From positions 8,519,151 to 8,583,150 of the forward strand of contig NC_056548.1 of the NCBI RefSeq assembly GCF_910596095.1: a stretch of DNA of 64,000 bases, in the 5' to 3' direction. Under the pieces are notes generated by a model that had not been told where the DNA came from, ran no database searches, and worked only from the letters and a program-made list of their open reading frames with translations. Position 1 is the stretch's first letter. The number at the start of each line of letters is the position of its first letter. This stretch comes from Thunnus maccoyii. Lineage: Eukaryota > Chordata > Actinopteri > Scombriformes > Scombridae. Below, piece by piece: positions 25,166 to 35,395 of the stretch. The position numbers and the translations under genes were made by a program.

Positions 25166-26029
25166 AGTCAGCAAAAATGCTGTTTGAATCTTGTTCGATC
25201 AGGCTTGTCGAACACCTTTTTAAATATATTTTGTGTAATACAAATACAAAAATAATACAAAATTAGTTGAATATCACAAGAGTAACTGATTACTCATGAG
25301 GAGAAAAATAATGATATTCCTTTGAGAAAAAAAAGTGTGTTTTTGTTTGTTTTTATATTTCTGAAGTTTGATGTAAAGCCCAGGCAATGTTGGAACTAAA
25401 CTGTCTTTTTATTCTTAGGAGTCCCAATCTGTGTTTATTTTTTTTTTGTACTGGTACTCTCATTTTTGAAAGAAAAAAAATCTGCCTCTGTAACGTCTAG
25501 ACTTGTATTTGCATTATTGATTTGCACATGAAGGCATGTACTGTAAAATTTAAATCCTATTGCTCGGGGTTGTCTTTGCTCAAGTAGCAGGAGTTAATAC
25601 TCCCTCATGTTTTGCATGTTTGAGTTTGGTGTCTTTGGAAAAAATATTTCAGTCAGTTGAGTCAAGTTGCAGCCTCATTTATATTATATACAGTTTATTT
25701 CTCAGGCACAGTGCATTGGTTTAGTACATTTTCATATTAAGTTGCATTTTTTTAAGTCTTGTATCAGGTTTAATCCTGTGAAATGTGTGAGCAGAATGAG
25801 AACCTGAGCATTTAATCAGTCTTTTGCTCTACTGAGGTTCATACAATGTTAAGACAAATGTGTTTCTGCAGCACACTTCTTTTGTTTTTTAGTGATGCAG
25901 TCGGTCTTTGCAGGCACCTGGAGTGTATCAACATCTTCATCAGCGTTTTTAAGTTTTGTTTTCACTCCTGCTGAAGTGTGTTTTCACCACAATATGCCAG
26001 CTTCATTTGTTTGACTTTTGAAGCATTTT

Positions 26030-26035
26030 AATAAA
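26030..26035 (+). terminator. fbxo30: Candidate fbxo30 polyadenylation signal
   Basis: AATAAA followed within 40 bases by a T/G-rich stretch (GTTCGTTTTTGACC), typical of a cleavage region. Confidence 0.55.
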
Positions 26036-26050
26036 GAGGCTCTCAGTTTT

Positions 26051-27426
26051 TAAATGTTCGTTTTTGACCTTTTTATTGCAGTAGTTCTTAATGTTTCAAT
26101 GTCTCAAAACTTTCAAGGGCCAAGACCAAAGGTTTCCATCCCAGCCAAATCCTATTATATGTTTTATTTATGGATTACAGGCACAAAACAAAATCCAAGG
26201 GATGACATGTTAAAGTGAAAACACTTATTTCCAACATGGTCACAAGGTGTTAAAAAACAAAGAAACACAACACATTCAACCTTAAACTAAGAAATAAAAC
26301 ACATACCACAGTTTAAATTAAAAAAAAAAAAAAACAATGACACCCACATCAATTTAAGTACAGAAATTTTACACCATTCAATGTATCCTGAACAACACAG
26401 ATCAGCTGCTTCTAGGTGATCTGTTTCAACAGGGGAGCTTCCTGGTTAAAAATGAAGACTGGTGGAAGGTAGCTGTGTCCACATCCTGCAGGTGTGTGAT
26501 TAAATTAAACAAAGTAAAAATAGAAAAGTATCTGCACACTGGATTTAAGCTCCCGAAACCTAATTTGACTGAAAAAGACATTTTAAGTGTGCACAAAATT
26601 GATTACATCCTGAAGATATCACAGTCAAGTGATCGAACAAAACAAAAAAGTCAATTATTACAATACAAGCATCCAGATACATTATCTAAAATTGAAGTAG
26701 TTGCAATAAAAAGTTATAGAAGAAGGTTGAAACTTTGCCTTTTTGGGACTTAATCCAGTGTGTCCAATCGAGTGATACTAATCATGAATGCAGACAGGTG
26801 ATTCAATGCTGTTTCACTACAGTGAGACACAAGTTAAATGACCAGTTTAGTGACAACATGTTTCCATCTCCTACAGCTAGATGGCGCCAGATCGACACAG
26901 GTTGTCCAGACAGAAATGTTACTGCAGTCCTTCCAATGAGACTTGATTCGCCTGTTGAGTTGTATTTATACGGTGCAGGTCAAATACATTTAAAGCCCTG
27001 TCAATGTTAAATATAATTACAAGTACACTATATTCACATGTAACTGGATAGTGATATAAATAGAAGCTTTTAAAGTAATAATTAACAATGCAGAGATCTG
27101 TTCCCTCTTGTGTTGGCCATCATTGCATCATCAGAAAACAATGAACACATTTTATTGTTCTCTAATGGGAGCTTTTCTCACTTCAGGGGTGGTACGGTGT
27201 GTACTGAAAACATGTTATGTGTGGTGAGGCTGTCTTTTTGTTTACATTTCACACATATATGAATGCTGCCTTGAATTTAGATTGAGAGGAAATGGAAACT
27301 CATTTTCACAACCTATTTTAACAGCTATGCTGTGCTGCGTGACAACAGCTGAGTCAAGGTGTTTCCTCTGCGGTTTTTAAACGTGCACTTTTGTTAATTA
27401 TAACTCATAGTAATGAGTTACCTTTA
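26051..27426. other. Intergenic, nothing recognised
   Basis: AT-rich sequence with an A-run at about 26322-26335. A 92-residue open frame at 26475-26753 has no recognisable domain and lysine-rich composition expected from AT-rich DNA. No EPM2A or UTRN exon, which flank FBXO30 in mammals, was seen here on either strand. Confidence 0.45.
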
Positions 27427-27780
27427 AAGGACCAGTGTGTAGGATTTAAAGGGATCTATTCGCAGACATATTGGCAGAAATTGAATATAATATTCATAAG
27501 TACGTTGTCATTAGTGTATAATCACCTTAAAATAAGAATTGTTGTGTTTTTGTTACCTTAGAAGGCGCTCTTTAGCTATATCTACATAAAGCGGGTCCTC
27601 ATCATGGATGGTCCCCATCCATGGAGTCCGCCATGTTGCACCGCCATGTTTCTACAGTAGCCTAGAACGGACAAACACTGGCTCTAGAGAGGCCTTTCGC
27701 GTTTTTCGCGAGTTTCACGGCCACCGTAGGTTCTACACGATTGGAAGGGGAGAGGAGGGGATGGGATGGGGGGTACCCCG
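27427..27780 (+). repeat. Interspersed MITE-like repeat starting AAAGGACCAGTGTGTAGGAT
   Basis: The opening block, then CATAAGTACGTTGTCATTAG, GTTACCTTAGAAGG, GTCCGCCATGTTGCACCGCC, ATGTTTCTACAGTAGCC and AGAGAGGCCTTTCGCG, matches an abundant fish repeat as I remember it. In full copies the far end carries the inverse of the first block; that end is missing here, so this is a one-ended copy. Confidence 0.75.
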
Positions 27781-28271
27781 GTTCTTCAATAGACTAAACC
27801 CAGAACCATAAACAATTTGTAAATAGCGTATTTCGTTGTCATCTACAATGAGAAACGGTATTGAGAAACAACTGGTTAGACACAAGAGAATCACACAGTG
27901 GTGTAGAAAAATGATCCTATTCCAAGTGGCAGCTTTAGGACAGAAAACTTATACTTAATCCTAAGTGTTGTGCGTTTTAAATTGTGAGAAAACAAGATGT
28001 GCCATGGTAATACAGCGGACCAATCGGCAGCGACATGGCAATCAAACAGGTACTTGTTGACCCCCCGGAGGAGGAGAAGTCTGGACAAATCTCAGCGCCT
28101 CCCCAGTGGAACATACTGGACTTATGATCTGACCACACTTTATACCAGATCACTGAACTCTATACACTTTATTGGATTTCACTTAAAATGTACAAGATTA
28201 GGAAATATATCTGGAATTATTTCTTATCAGAAATAAGCAATAAAGCCCAAACAGTGATAAAGATCTTTACT

Positions 28272-28316
28272 TATAATATATATATATGTGTATATATAAT
28301 ATATATATATATATGT
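28272..28316 (+). repeat. (AT)n microsatellite
   Basis: Alternating TA/AT run interrupted by one GTG, about 170 bases from the tRNA gene. Confidence 0.9.
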
Positions 28317-28469
28317 AAGCCAGTGGTATTACTTCTCACTCGGGATGAACATCTCAACAGCGTCTCTTCCGAGGATTGCAACTGCTAAATTTAGCATTTC
28401 ACCGTCTATACAGGCTTCACAATCAAACTATTGTTTATTATCATGTTTACCTGCGCAGGTGATCTGGTT

Positions 28470-28473
28470 AAAA
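28470..28473 (-). terminator. RNA polymerase III terminator of the tRNA-Leu gene
   Basis: Four T on the minus strand, 11 bases beyond the discriminator base of the tRNA. Four T is the minimum for Pol III termination in vertebrates. Confidence 0.6.
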
Positions 28474-28484
28474 TTGCTGTTGTC

Positions 28485-28567
28485 TACCAGGAGTGGGGTT
28501 CGAACCCACGAGGACTATTGTCCATTGGATCTTAAGTCCAACGCCTTAACCACTCGGCCATCCTGGT
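28485..28567 (-). tRNA. tRNA-Leu (anticodon UAA)
   Basis: Minus-strand reading gives acceptor ACCAGGA pairing with TCCTGGT and D-arm TGGCCGAGTGG (A box). The anticodon stem is TTGGA/TCCAA around loop CTTAAGA, so the anticodon is TAA. A long variable arm (TGGACAATAGTCC) marks this as a class II tRNA, and the T-arm has GGTTCGAACCC (B box). Discriminator A is at 28485. The length of 83 nt and absence of an intron are usual for vertebrate tRNA-Leu(UAA). It appears intact with all stems paired. The minus strand is confirmed by the internal promoter boxes. Confidence 0.97.
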
Positions 28568-29137
28568 GACGACATAGCGCCATCCATCAAACAAAGACAG
28601 TCCGAGTAGCTGGACAACAACAGAATACCAGGTAAACCCACCTGAGTAAACTTATGGCGCTGCAGTGCAAATAAAACCAGTCCTGCTACCAGTAAATGCC
28701 CACCACAAACCACACGGCGCTGCTGAGGAAGTGCAATCATTACAGCCCTGAAAGCCGTTTCAACACTGAGCAGAGGCAGTTATTCTGAAAACACCCACTG
28801 GCGTCTCTCCTGTGCTGTATGAGGAGTGATGCTCTCAGTCACGGAGCTTCAGTTCACCCGGTGATGAGTGGGAATCCCCCCCCAATGGCTGATGGACAGC
28901 CACACGTACAGGAAATAATGGTCTTTTAAATTTGATTATCATTTCACCCACATAACAGAGAGATAGGCCTGCTATGCAAACAGAAAGGACTCTGACCTAG
29001 TTTCACATTCTTTATTGGCACACTGCCTGGCTGAACATATGTACACACTGATTTGAATGCATGCTTTGTGTGGACAAATCTGAGAAAACCTGCCTGATTA
29101 ATACAATCTGACTGACTTTGGTCGCGTGTGGCGTTTA
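28568..29137. other. Intergenic, upstream of the tRNA
   Basis: Slightly GC-richer than its surroundings up to about 28900. Short open frames exist but no recognisable product. No second tRNA was found nearby. Confidence 0.4.
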
Positions 29138-29475
29138 GGGCTGCAACTACCAACTATTTTCATTACAAATTAATCTGTCGATATTTTCTCAATTAATCGA
29201 TAAGTTGTTTGGACTATAAAATGTCAGAAAATGGTGAAAAATTATGCTTTGTTTCTCAAAGCCCAAGGTGACATCCCTAAACATCTTTTTTTGTCCTGAC
29301 CAACAGTCCACAACCAAAAGATATTCAGTTTACTATCATAAAAGACTAAAGAAACCAGAAAATATTCACCTTTGAGAAGGCGGAATCAGAGACTTTGGAC
29401 ATTTTGTCTTAAAAATGACTAAAGACGATGAATTAATTTTCTGCCGATTGACTAATCGACTAAATGTTTCAGCTC
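29138..29475 (+). repeat. Interspersed repeat family A, nearly complete copy
   Basis: Starts AGGGCTGCAACTACCAACTA and includes CTCAATTAATCGATAAGTTG, AAATGTCAGAAAATGGTGAA, CCAAAAGATATTCAGTTTAC and GAAACCAGAAAATATTCACC. It ends CGACTAAATGTTTCAGCTCT. The two ends are imperfect inverted repeats. Best-preserved copy of this family in the window. Confidence 0.8.
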
Positions 29476-29861
29476 TACTGGAGTTTTGACCTGTTCAGAC
29501 TTATTTCCTTCTCTGTGCACCATGGCAGTAGGTGAAGTTGTGCCAGAAGTACCCACTCTTACACTACAGGGGGACATTTCACTGAACATCAAACAGGTCC
29601 GTTTCTGAGAAACAGTCTTTCGTGTGAAGCAACAGATCTTGAGAAACAGCAAGCTCTGGCCTATAGCTGGTGATAATAACAGCAATGGGTGGCCATTTTG
29701 AAGTTGCACAATCCACACAAATCTATCTTGCCTCCCCACCTAACCACAGTATGGTGTGATCACTGTATTACTAAAGACTTATTTAGCAATGGCTCTAAGA
29801 AGCAGACTTAAAGTTCAAGTTAAGCTACATTCAGGCTGTCAAAACTAGCCACCCAAAGGCA

Positions 29862-29867
29862 TTTATT
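29862..29867 (-). terminator. Possible polyadenylation signal of the downstream syntaxin-11 gene
   Basis: AATAAA on the minus strand, about 390 bases beyond the stop codon at 30258. Distance is plausible for the family; no further support. Confidence 0.35.
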
Positions 29868-30257
29868 TAGAAATAAACCATATTATACATCACTTAAATA
29901 TCTAAAAATAACATTAGAAAACATGAAAGCTGAAAGTGCAAGGACAAAGCTGAGTTATGCGTTAAATTATAGCGTAGATGTTTTTACAGTAATTGAGCTG
30001 TTCTCATTAAGATTCAGGAAATGCAGCACTCATATCACACTGTACACATATGCATTTGGACGTGTGGTTTGAACTACTGATCTTTCTCAGACCAGCTCAG
30101 TGATGAAAATGATGAGTGTGAAATATGGACCTCCAGTATATTCTGCCTAGTATTCATTGCCTTAAAATGAGGTCAATGCGTAGGAAGCTGATTTGAATCT
30201 AACCTTGATATTATCTGGACATTGAGAGATAAAAAAAAAAATAACAGTGATGCTGTC

Positions 30258-31139
30258 TCATTTGCAGCAAGGGAAGCAACAACAAAACAGTTTTTTGCAT
30301 GGATGGTTTTTCTTGTACTTCACAGCCTTTTTGACTTGAATTGTGGCCTTGACAACATAGTCCTGAGTTGCACACACATTTGATTCTATATTATTCAGCA
30401 TGCAGCCCTGCTCCTCCACCAGCAGGGCCATCTGGAAGAAAAGCTCATGAATGTCCCGGATGCGGCCCTCCAGCTCCAGCAGCTCCTTGTGCCGGTTCTC
30501 GATCTCTGTCAGAGCAGATCTGGCGGTCTTCCCCTCCAGCAGGAGATTGTCCGAGAAGACGTTCCACTTGCCCGTCTCGATCATCTCGTCTATCTGCTCC
30601 CTGGTCACCTCCTTGCCCATGATCTCCGCTTGCCTCTGGATGCGAGTCTTGCAGTTCTCCCTCTGTGCCATCTCGGCCGCGTTGTACTCAGACATGGCTT
30701 CGTGGAAGGCGCTGGTCAGAGAGAAATACTGCGAGCGAACCATGCGAGCCAGAGCCGAGGTGGGCCCATGCTCCTCCTCCAGCTCCTTGCTCAGCTTCCC
30801 AAGCTTCTCCAGGCGTGCGTAAATGCCCTCCCCTCTGGCCTTGATGTCACGTCCGAGCGCATTGGAGTCCCGTTTGATGCTGCTGATCCTCCTGACAGAT
30901 GTGAGGAACCTGGTGTTCTGCTTCCCGAGACGCTTCACGTCCATTTTGAGCAGCAGCATCTCCTTCCTCATCACGTGGGCCTCTTTGTAGATGCCCTCCA
31001 TCACATCGTCTCCCTCAAACACGATGGCATGTTGCTCCAGAGCAATCCCATCCTCTGCAGAGTCATCGCCCTCCTCAGGCCCGCGCTCCTCTGCAGGCTT
31101 AGGGGTGATGGTATGCAGCTCAGACAGTCTGTCCCTCAT
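30258..31139 (-). CDS. stx11: Syntaxin-11 (copy 1), 293 residues
   Basis: Atypical Qa-SNARE without a transmembrane helix, known in mammals to drive cytotoxic granule and platelet secretion. The whole protein is in one coding exon, as in the family. The acceptor (TTGCAG) lies five bases upstream of the ATG, so exon 1 is noncoding. The start MRDRLSEL matches the family's MKDRL-type start. The Habc-like bundle is at about 50-165, including KRLGKQNTRFLTS and SSIKRDSNALGRDIKARGE. The SNARE motif is at about 212-275, starting EIENRHKELLELE, with the central layer glutamine near residue 244 (VEEQG). The C-terminus is a cysteine cluster (LFCCCFPCCK) fitted for palmitoylation in place of a membrane helix. 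It keeps more of the mammalian STX11 signature than copy 2, for example IMGKEV and GKWNVFSDNLL. Paralogue letter (a or b) not decided. Confidence 0.94.
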   Translation of the reverse strand: MRDRLSELHTITPKPAEERGPEEGDDSAEDGIALEQHAIVFEGDDVMEGIYKEAHVMRKEMLLLKMDVKRLGKQNTRFLTSVRRISSIKRDSNALGRDIKARGEGIYARLEKLGKLSKELEEEHGPTSALARMVRSQYFSLTSAFHEAMSEYNAAEMAQRENCKTRIQRQAEIMGKEVTREQIDEMIETGKWNVFSDNLLLEGKTARSALTEIENRHKELLELEGRIRDIHELFFQMALLVEEQGCMLNNIESNVCATQDYVVKATIQVKKAVKYKKNHPCKKLFCCCFPCCK

Positions 31140-31654
31140 CTCACCTGCAAGGGGAGTCAGGAGCTTTTACTGACCTCTTTAAACCTTTCTGTCAGTTATT
31201 TTTTTTTTAAACTTTTAGGATCTTTCCTTCTCTTTCTTTAGTATCCTTTGCCTTATTAGCTCAGCCACCAATCACCTAAAATCTGGTCACTATAGCCTAG
31301 AAAGCCTTTCCATATTGGCACCCATATTGTCCAACCATCTTTTTATTACAGCATTTATAGATCTGGCTTTAGATCATGCCTGGCATGTAACAGGATTCAG
31401 TTAAAGATCATTGCATACAGTAGATGGAGTTGTGCATCTTTTGAACAACTAGCATTAACATATAATTTTGCACACACTCACTTTTATTGATATTTACAAC
31501 TGATTTCCGAATGCAATCACTCCCATTGACACTTTATCATCATGTAATACAGAAACTAAGGGTATGATCTTCCAGATTTAAGAATTTATTGGTGAGTTGA
31601 AGCCTTAGTTGATAGATATACTAAAAGTTTGGGATTAACTGGACTAAAGGACTA

Positions 31655-31945
31655 CACTACACAACTGTACATAAAGTAGTTAGTGTATAACTAGCTCCAC
31701 CTCCACCAGCCACAACATTAAAATGATGCTTAATGCTCTGATGCATCAGCAAAAACAATCTAATAATGTAATGTATAATAATATGACAGTCACAGGGGGA
31801 ATTTTCTGCATAATGAGCACTGATAATAGTACTTAGATAAGGTCTTGAATGCAGGACTTTCACTTGCAGTACAAGTCTTGAACTGGTGTTGCATTGATAC
31901 TTTTACTCAAGGAAAACATCTGAGTGCTTCTTCCACCATCATGCC
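31655..31945 (-). repeat. Interspersed repeat family B, reverse orientation, in copy 1 intron
   Basis: Contains AGCTCCACCTCCACCAGCCA, CTTGAATGCAGGACTTTCAC and an end GAGTGCTTCTTCCACCATC, the reverse complement of the family B start. It is shorter than a full copy. Confidence 0.7.
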
Positions 31946-32793
31946 TGATCTCAAGTAATCGGAAAAATCTAAATCCCCCTTCTCATGGCAGGTGGTTGGA
32001 AGATGTCATGTTCCATTTAGAAACCATAAGAGGAAAATCTGTTAGGTTTAGGAAAATACTGACACCCTTCACATCCTGTTTTGCTATGATCACCAGGATA
32101 AAAAAAAAATGGATATTGTCATATATATTTGCAAGAATTTCAGATTTTGTGAATGAGCTGTATCAACATGTAGGCTACTATGTGTTAATATCATTTTAAT
32201 GCATTGCAGCTTGTTGGGGAGAGATGGGTGGACTGGGTGGGGTTGTGGATTTCAAAGATTTCTAAAATATTCTGTGCACTATATTGAGTTTTTTGTCATG
32301 GGACACCTTTTTGTATAGAACTTGGAAAATTCAATAAAAGTAATTATTTTCTAAAAACCTTCAGGGCTTCAGCAACTTATTTAGTCCTATAAAACTTAGA
32401 CGTACTTTCTTCTTAAGAGACACGGTTCAGTAGCTATCTGTTTTTTAACTCCTCAAAAGGAAACTGACAAGTTACTTCCTCAGCTGTGACGTTTTCATCG
32501 CAGATAGAAATTAATTACAGGGCGTCGACTTTAAGAGCAGTGAAAGAAACTGTTTGAGCAGCATTAGTGGGGTGCAGTTAATGTTCAAAATGTTTTTTAG
32601 AACAGGAATAAATCAGATGAACAAACCTTAAAGCATCACTGGCCGTTACAAGTGAGGATAATGAGGAGAATATAAAGTAAACAGAAATCCTGTACTATAG
32701 TGGCCAGTACTGAGCCTACAAATCAGTTAATCGATTATATCAGCCAATATATTAAATATCACAACCATACAACAAAAAACAGAAGACACGTAC

Positions 32794-32990
32794 CTTGCTT
32801 GTTGTGTTTCCCTCCGACGGTCTTACACCAATAGATTCGCTAAAGCAGAAGAGGCGACCACGAAAAAACTCATTTCCTCTTTTTTCTCTCCGTTAAATCT
32901 CCAAATTTCAACATAAACAAAGGTCAAGTGTGTGCATTAAATGAGGTCTCGCAGTCAAGACATTACACTGACACACTGACAGCCTGCAGC
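32794..32990 (-). promoter_or_regulatory. stx11: Putative noncoding first exon and promoter of syntaxin-11 copy 1
   Basis: A strong donor on the minus strand (CAAG then GTACGT) at 32794/32793 fits the acceptor at 31145-31146. The sequence to its right is locally GC-richer up to about 33060. The exon's 5' limit is a guess; the donor is the supported part. Confidence 0.45.
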
Positions 32991-33412
32991 ATATAGCAAC
33001 AGGTATATTAGTGCGGAAGATCACGCCCTCCCCCCTCATTTCACACGCTTCACAGCCTCCCCTGCTTTGAGTCAAGGAAGACTTTTTTTTTTTTTTTTGA
33101 ATATCAAAGCGCGCTGGTGACTTTCAAATTATGTAATGAGGATGTTAAGACTTCGATTTGTGAGCTGTTTATTGTCAGGATGGCATATGAAAGACACAAA
33201 CCTTTTAAAAGCTTTTTCAGAAATAACAAACCTTTTGAAGTCTTCCACAAATCAGACAAGTAAAACAATTAAAGAGTCATTATCTAACAATTCAAAGTTC
33301 AATCTTGACCTTGAAAACAGCAGTTGACAAAGTAGTCTCATCACAAGGTCCATTTAGTGGCTGGCTTGGAGCTTTTGACAGTGGTGGAGGAAGGATTCAC
33401 ATCCTTTAATCT

Positions 33413-33678
33413 AGTGGTTCTCAAAGTGGGGTACAGGGACCCCCAGGGGTCCTTGAGGGGGTTCCAGGGGGTCCCCAGCAAAAAGGGGAACAATTTATTT
33501 TCACCATAATTCCATCCATAAGTAACACAATGACAGAATGTATGAATATTTTGGTCATGGGTTTCATACACTCTATGTAATAAAACATCTAAAAGCAAAA
33601 ATCTTATCAGATGGGGGTCCGTGGTCTGATTTGTGTCAGTTTAAGGGTCCTTGACGTGAAAAAGTTTGAGAATCACTG
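33413..33678 (+). repeat. hAT-like MITE with AGTGGTTCTCAAA ends, inserted in family B
   Basis: Left end AGTGGTTCTCAAAGTGGGG and right end GTTTGAGAATCACTG are inverted repeats. The interior has CCCCCAGGGGTCCTTGAGG and GGGTCCTTGACG. I recognise this as a common fish nonautonomous hAT-type element. An 8-bp target duplication cannot be asserted by eye. Confidence 0.75.
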
Positions 33679-33824
33679 TCTTAAACTAGTAAAAAGTAAG
33701 CATCATACTGTAAAAATACTCCATTACGAATAAAACTACTCAATTTATAATGTAACTTGACTATATGTATGTAAATGACATCAGCAAAATGTACTTAAGA
33801 GTATCAAAAGTAAATATATTCAGT

Positions 33825-34035
33825 TAGAACTCCAACGAAAAATCAATGAATCGATGAACAGAAGATTATCATCAACCGCTCTGATAATTGATTCATTATG
33901 CTGAGTAATTTTTTTAAGAAAAAGTGTCTAAATTCTCTGGTTCCTGCTTCTTAAATGTGAATTAATTCTGGTTTCTTTAGTCGTCTATGACAGTAAACTG
34001 AATATCTTTGGGTTGAGGACTGTTGGTTGGTTAAG
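33825..34035 (-). repeat. Family A fragment inserted in family B
   Basis: Reads from TAGAACTCCAACGAAAAATC through CTGGTTTCTTTAGTCG and CAGTAAACTGAATATCTTTG to GGACTGTTGGTTGG, the reverse complement of about half of family A. The other half is missing, so either the insert was truncated or a deletion followed. Confidence 0.65.
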
Positions 34036-34507
34036 TGCTTTATATACTGTTGGACAGTTTAATCTTTAACAACATATTTTGTAATCTGATCGTACATTTT
34101 AGATGTAAAAGTTTTCATATGTGATGTAACTAGTAACTGTAGCTGTCGGATAAATGTAGTGGAGCAGAAGTAGGAAGTAGCATAAAATGGAAATACTCAA
34201 GTAGTACCCCGAGTTTGTACTCATATACAGTATTTGAGTTACGTTCCACCACCGGCTTTCAATCATACATCACGTGACCACATGACCAGTTGCCATGGAA
34301 CTGTTGATGAGTTCAAATTAAGATTTTTTCTGAGGATTTTAAGGACTTTTCGTCCACTTTGGCTCAAATGCTGAAATTCAAAGTTCATTCTTGACCTCAT
34401 ATCGAAACAGTTTTTTGAAGGTACATATGATTGAGAACAATGTCTTAAGGTTTTCACCGCATGGACTAGAAGCAGACCTGATCCAAAACCACTGGCCCCC
34501 ATCAGAC

Positions 34508-35395
34508 TTAATTATAATAACATGGAAAGCAGCTACAAAACAGCTGCTTGAAGGGGTTGTTTTTATCAGATTTGGTGGCTTTATCCAGCTGAACCAACGC
34601 TTCCTGAGTGGTCACTTCAGTATTTTGGACATTTTTCTGGATGTTTTCGACAGTTGCTCCCTGCTCCTCTGTGAGCACAGCCACATCCAGAAACAGTTCC
34701 TGGATCCCCTCGATTCTCTTCTCCAGCTCCAGCAGCTCTTTGTGACGGCTCTCGATCTGTAACAACGCAGAGTGGGCTGTTTTGCCTTCTAGCTGGTCAC
34801 TGAACACATTCCACTCCCCGCTCTCCATCATCTCCCTCAGCCCCTCCTCGCTGACCTCCCGGCCCACCACCTCCATCTGCCTCTGGATCTGCCGTTTACA
34901 ATCCTCCCTGTGGCTAATCTCTGTGTCATTGTAGCTGATCATCGCCTCTCGCAGAGCATTGCTGAGACATTGGTATTGTGTTAGAGCAATACGTGCTGTT
35001 GGGTCACTGCTGCCACGCTGAGCCTCCATTTCTCCACTGAGAGCATTCATCTTGTGCAGCCGCTGCAGCACAGACTCTCCTCTGCGTTTAACATCTGCCC
35101 CGATTGCATTGGCGTCCCGCTTTGTTGCACTGAGGTGTGAGGTCTTGTTCAAAGTCTGGTAGTTCACATCCTTCAGCTCGCTGATGTCATTTTGGATCTG
35201 CTGGATCTCCAGACGTATCTGCTGGGCCTCCTGCAGGACACCATCCAAGTCCGGGTCAGGATGTGATTCTGCTGCTGCTGCTGCTGCTGCTGCTCCTGCT
35301 GCTGCTTCATGCTCTGACAGGTTGTCCAGCTCCACTGTGCTGAAGCCCTCACAGTCAATCTGCTCCTCGTGGAGGTGCCTCAGCCTGTCTTTCAT
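34508..35395 (-). CDS. stx11: Syntaxin-11-like (copy 2), 295 residues, with polyalanine tract
   Basis: Second tandem syntaxin-11 gene, same strand and same single-coding-exon structure as copy 1. The ATG at 35395 is two bases after a CTTTCAG acceptor, and the protein opens MKDRLRHLHEE. In-frame sequence further upstream (to 35569) is intron. A polyalanine tract (residues 31-42, one Gly) is absent from copy 1. The Habc-like region is at about 50-170 (ATKRDANAIGADVKRRGESV). The SNARE motif is at about 213-278 with central glutamine near 245 (TEEQG). The C-terminus (LFCSCFPCYYN) keeps only three cysteines against five in the copy 1 tail. It remains an open, conserved frame, so it is probably functional. 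Fish are known to have more than one stx11 gene (stx11a and a stx11b pair in zebrafish); which this is, I cannot decide. Confidence 0.9.
   Translation of the reverse strand: MKDRLRHLHEEQIDCEGFSTVELDNLSEHEAAAGAAAAAAAAESHPDPDLDGVLQEAQQIRLEIQQIQNDISELKDVNYQTLNKTSHLSATKRDANAIGADVKRRGESVLQRLHKMNALSGEMEAQRGSSDPTARIALTQYQCLSNALREAMISYNDTEISHREDCKRQIQRQMEVVGREVSEEGLREMMESGEWNVFSDQLEGKTAHSALLQIESRHKELLELEKRIEGIQELFLDVAVLTEEQGATVENIQKNVQNTEVTTQEALVQLDKATKSDKNNPFKQLFCSCFPCYYN
35269..35306 (+). repeat. (CTG)n tract encoding polyalanine in syntaxin-11 copy 2
   Basis: About twelve near-perfect CTG units with one CTC, read as GCA/GCT-type alanine codons on the minus strand. Near-identical codons suggest recent slippage expansion rather than old selection for alanine. 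Confidence 0.85.

Larger units (their letters stand above)
23406..26050 (+). other. fbxo30: fbxo30 3' UTR (about 2.6 kb)
   Basis: No intervening gene and no earlier strong signal with an obvious downstream GT-rich element; AATAAA at 26030-26035 is the best candidate end. The UTR is AT-rich and contains a Tc1-type transposon fragment at 24876-25165. A shorter alternative transcript cannot be excluded. Confidence 0.5.
33379..34254 (+). repeat. Family B repeat carrying two other repeats inside it
   Basis: Outer ends are inverted repeats: CAGTGGTGGAGG at the left and CCACCACCG at the right. Between them the family B order is kept (ATCCTTTAATC, then ACTGTAAAAATACTCCATTA, CTTTATATACTG, AACTAGTAACTGTAGCTGTC, AAATGGAAATACTCAAGTA). 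It is interrupted twice, at 33413-33678 and about 33825-34035. The two interruptions are younger than the host copy. Confidence 0.75.

Noticed and set aside
26475-26753. 92-residue open frame
   Set aside because: No domain, no splice context, lysine-rich composition expected of AT-rich DNA; not strong enough to call a gene.
28546-28740. 64-residue minus-strand frame next to the tRNA
   Set aside because: Overlaps the tRNA gene and shows no conserved content.
30447-31241. 264-residue open frame on the plus strand
   Set aside because: Antisense shadow of syntaxin-11 copy 1, leucine-rich because of codon complement; no family match.
35173-35358. Polyglutamine-containing minus-strand frame
   Set aside because: Alternative-frame reading of the CTG tract; the alanine frame belongs to syntaxin-11 copy 2.
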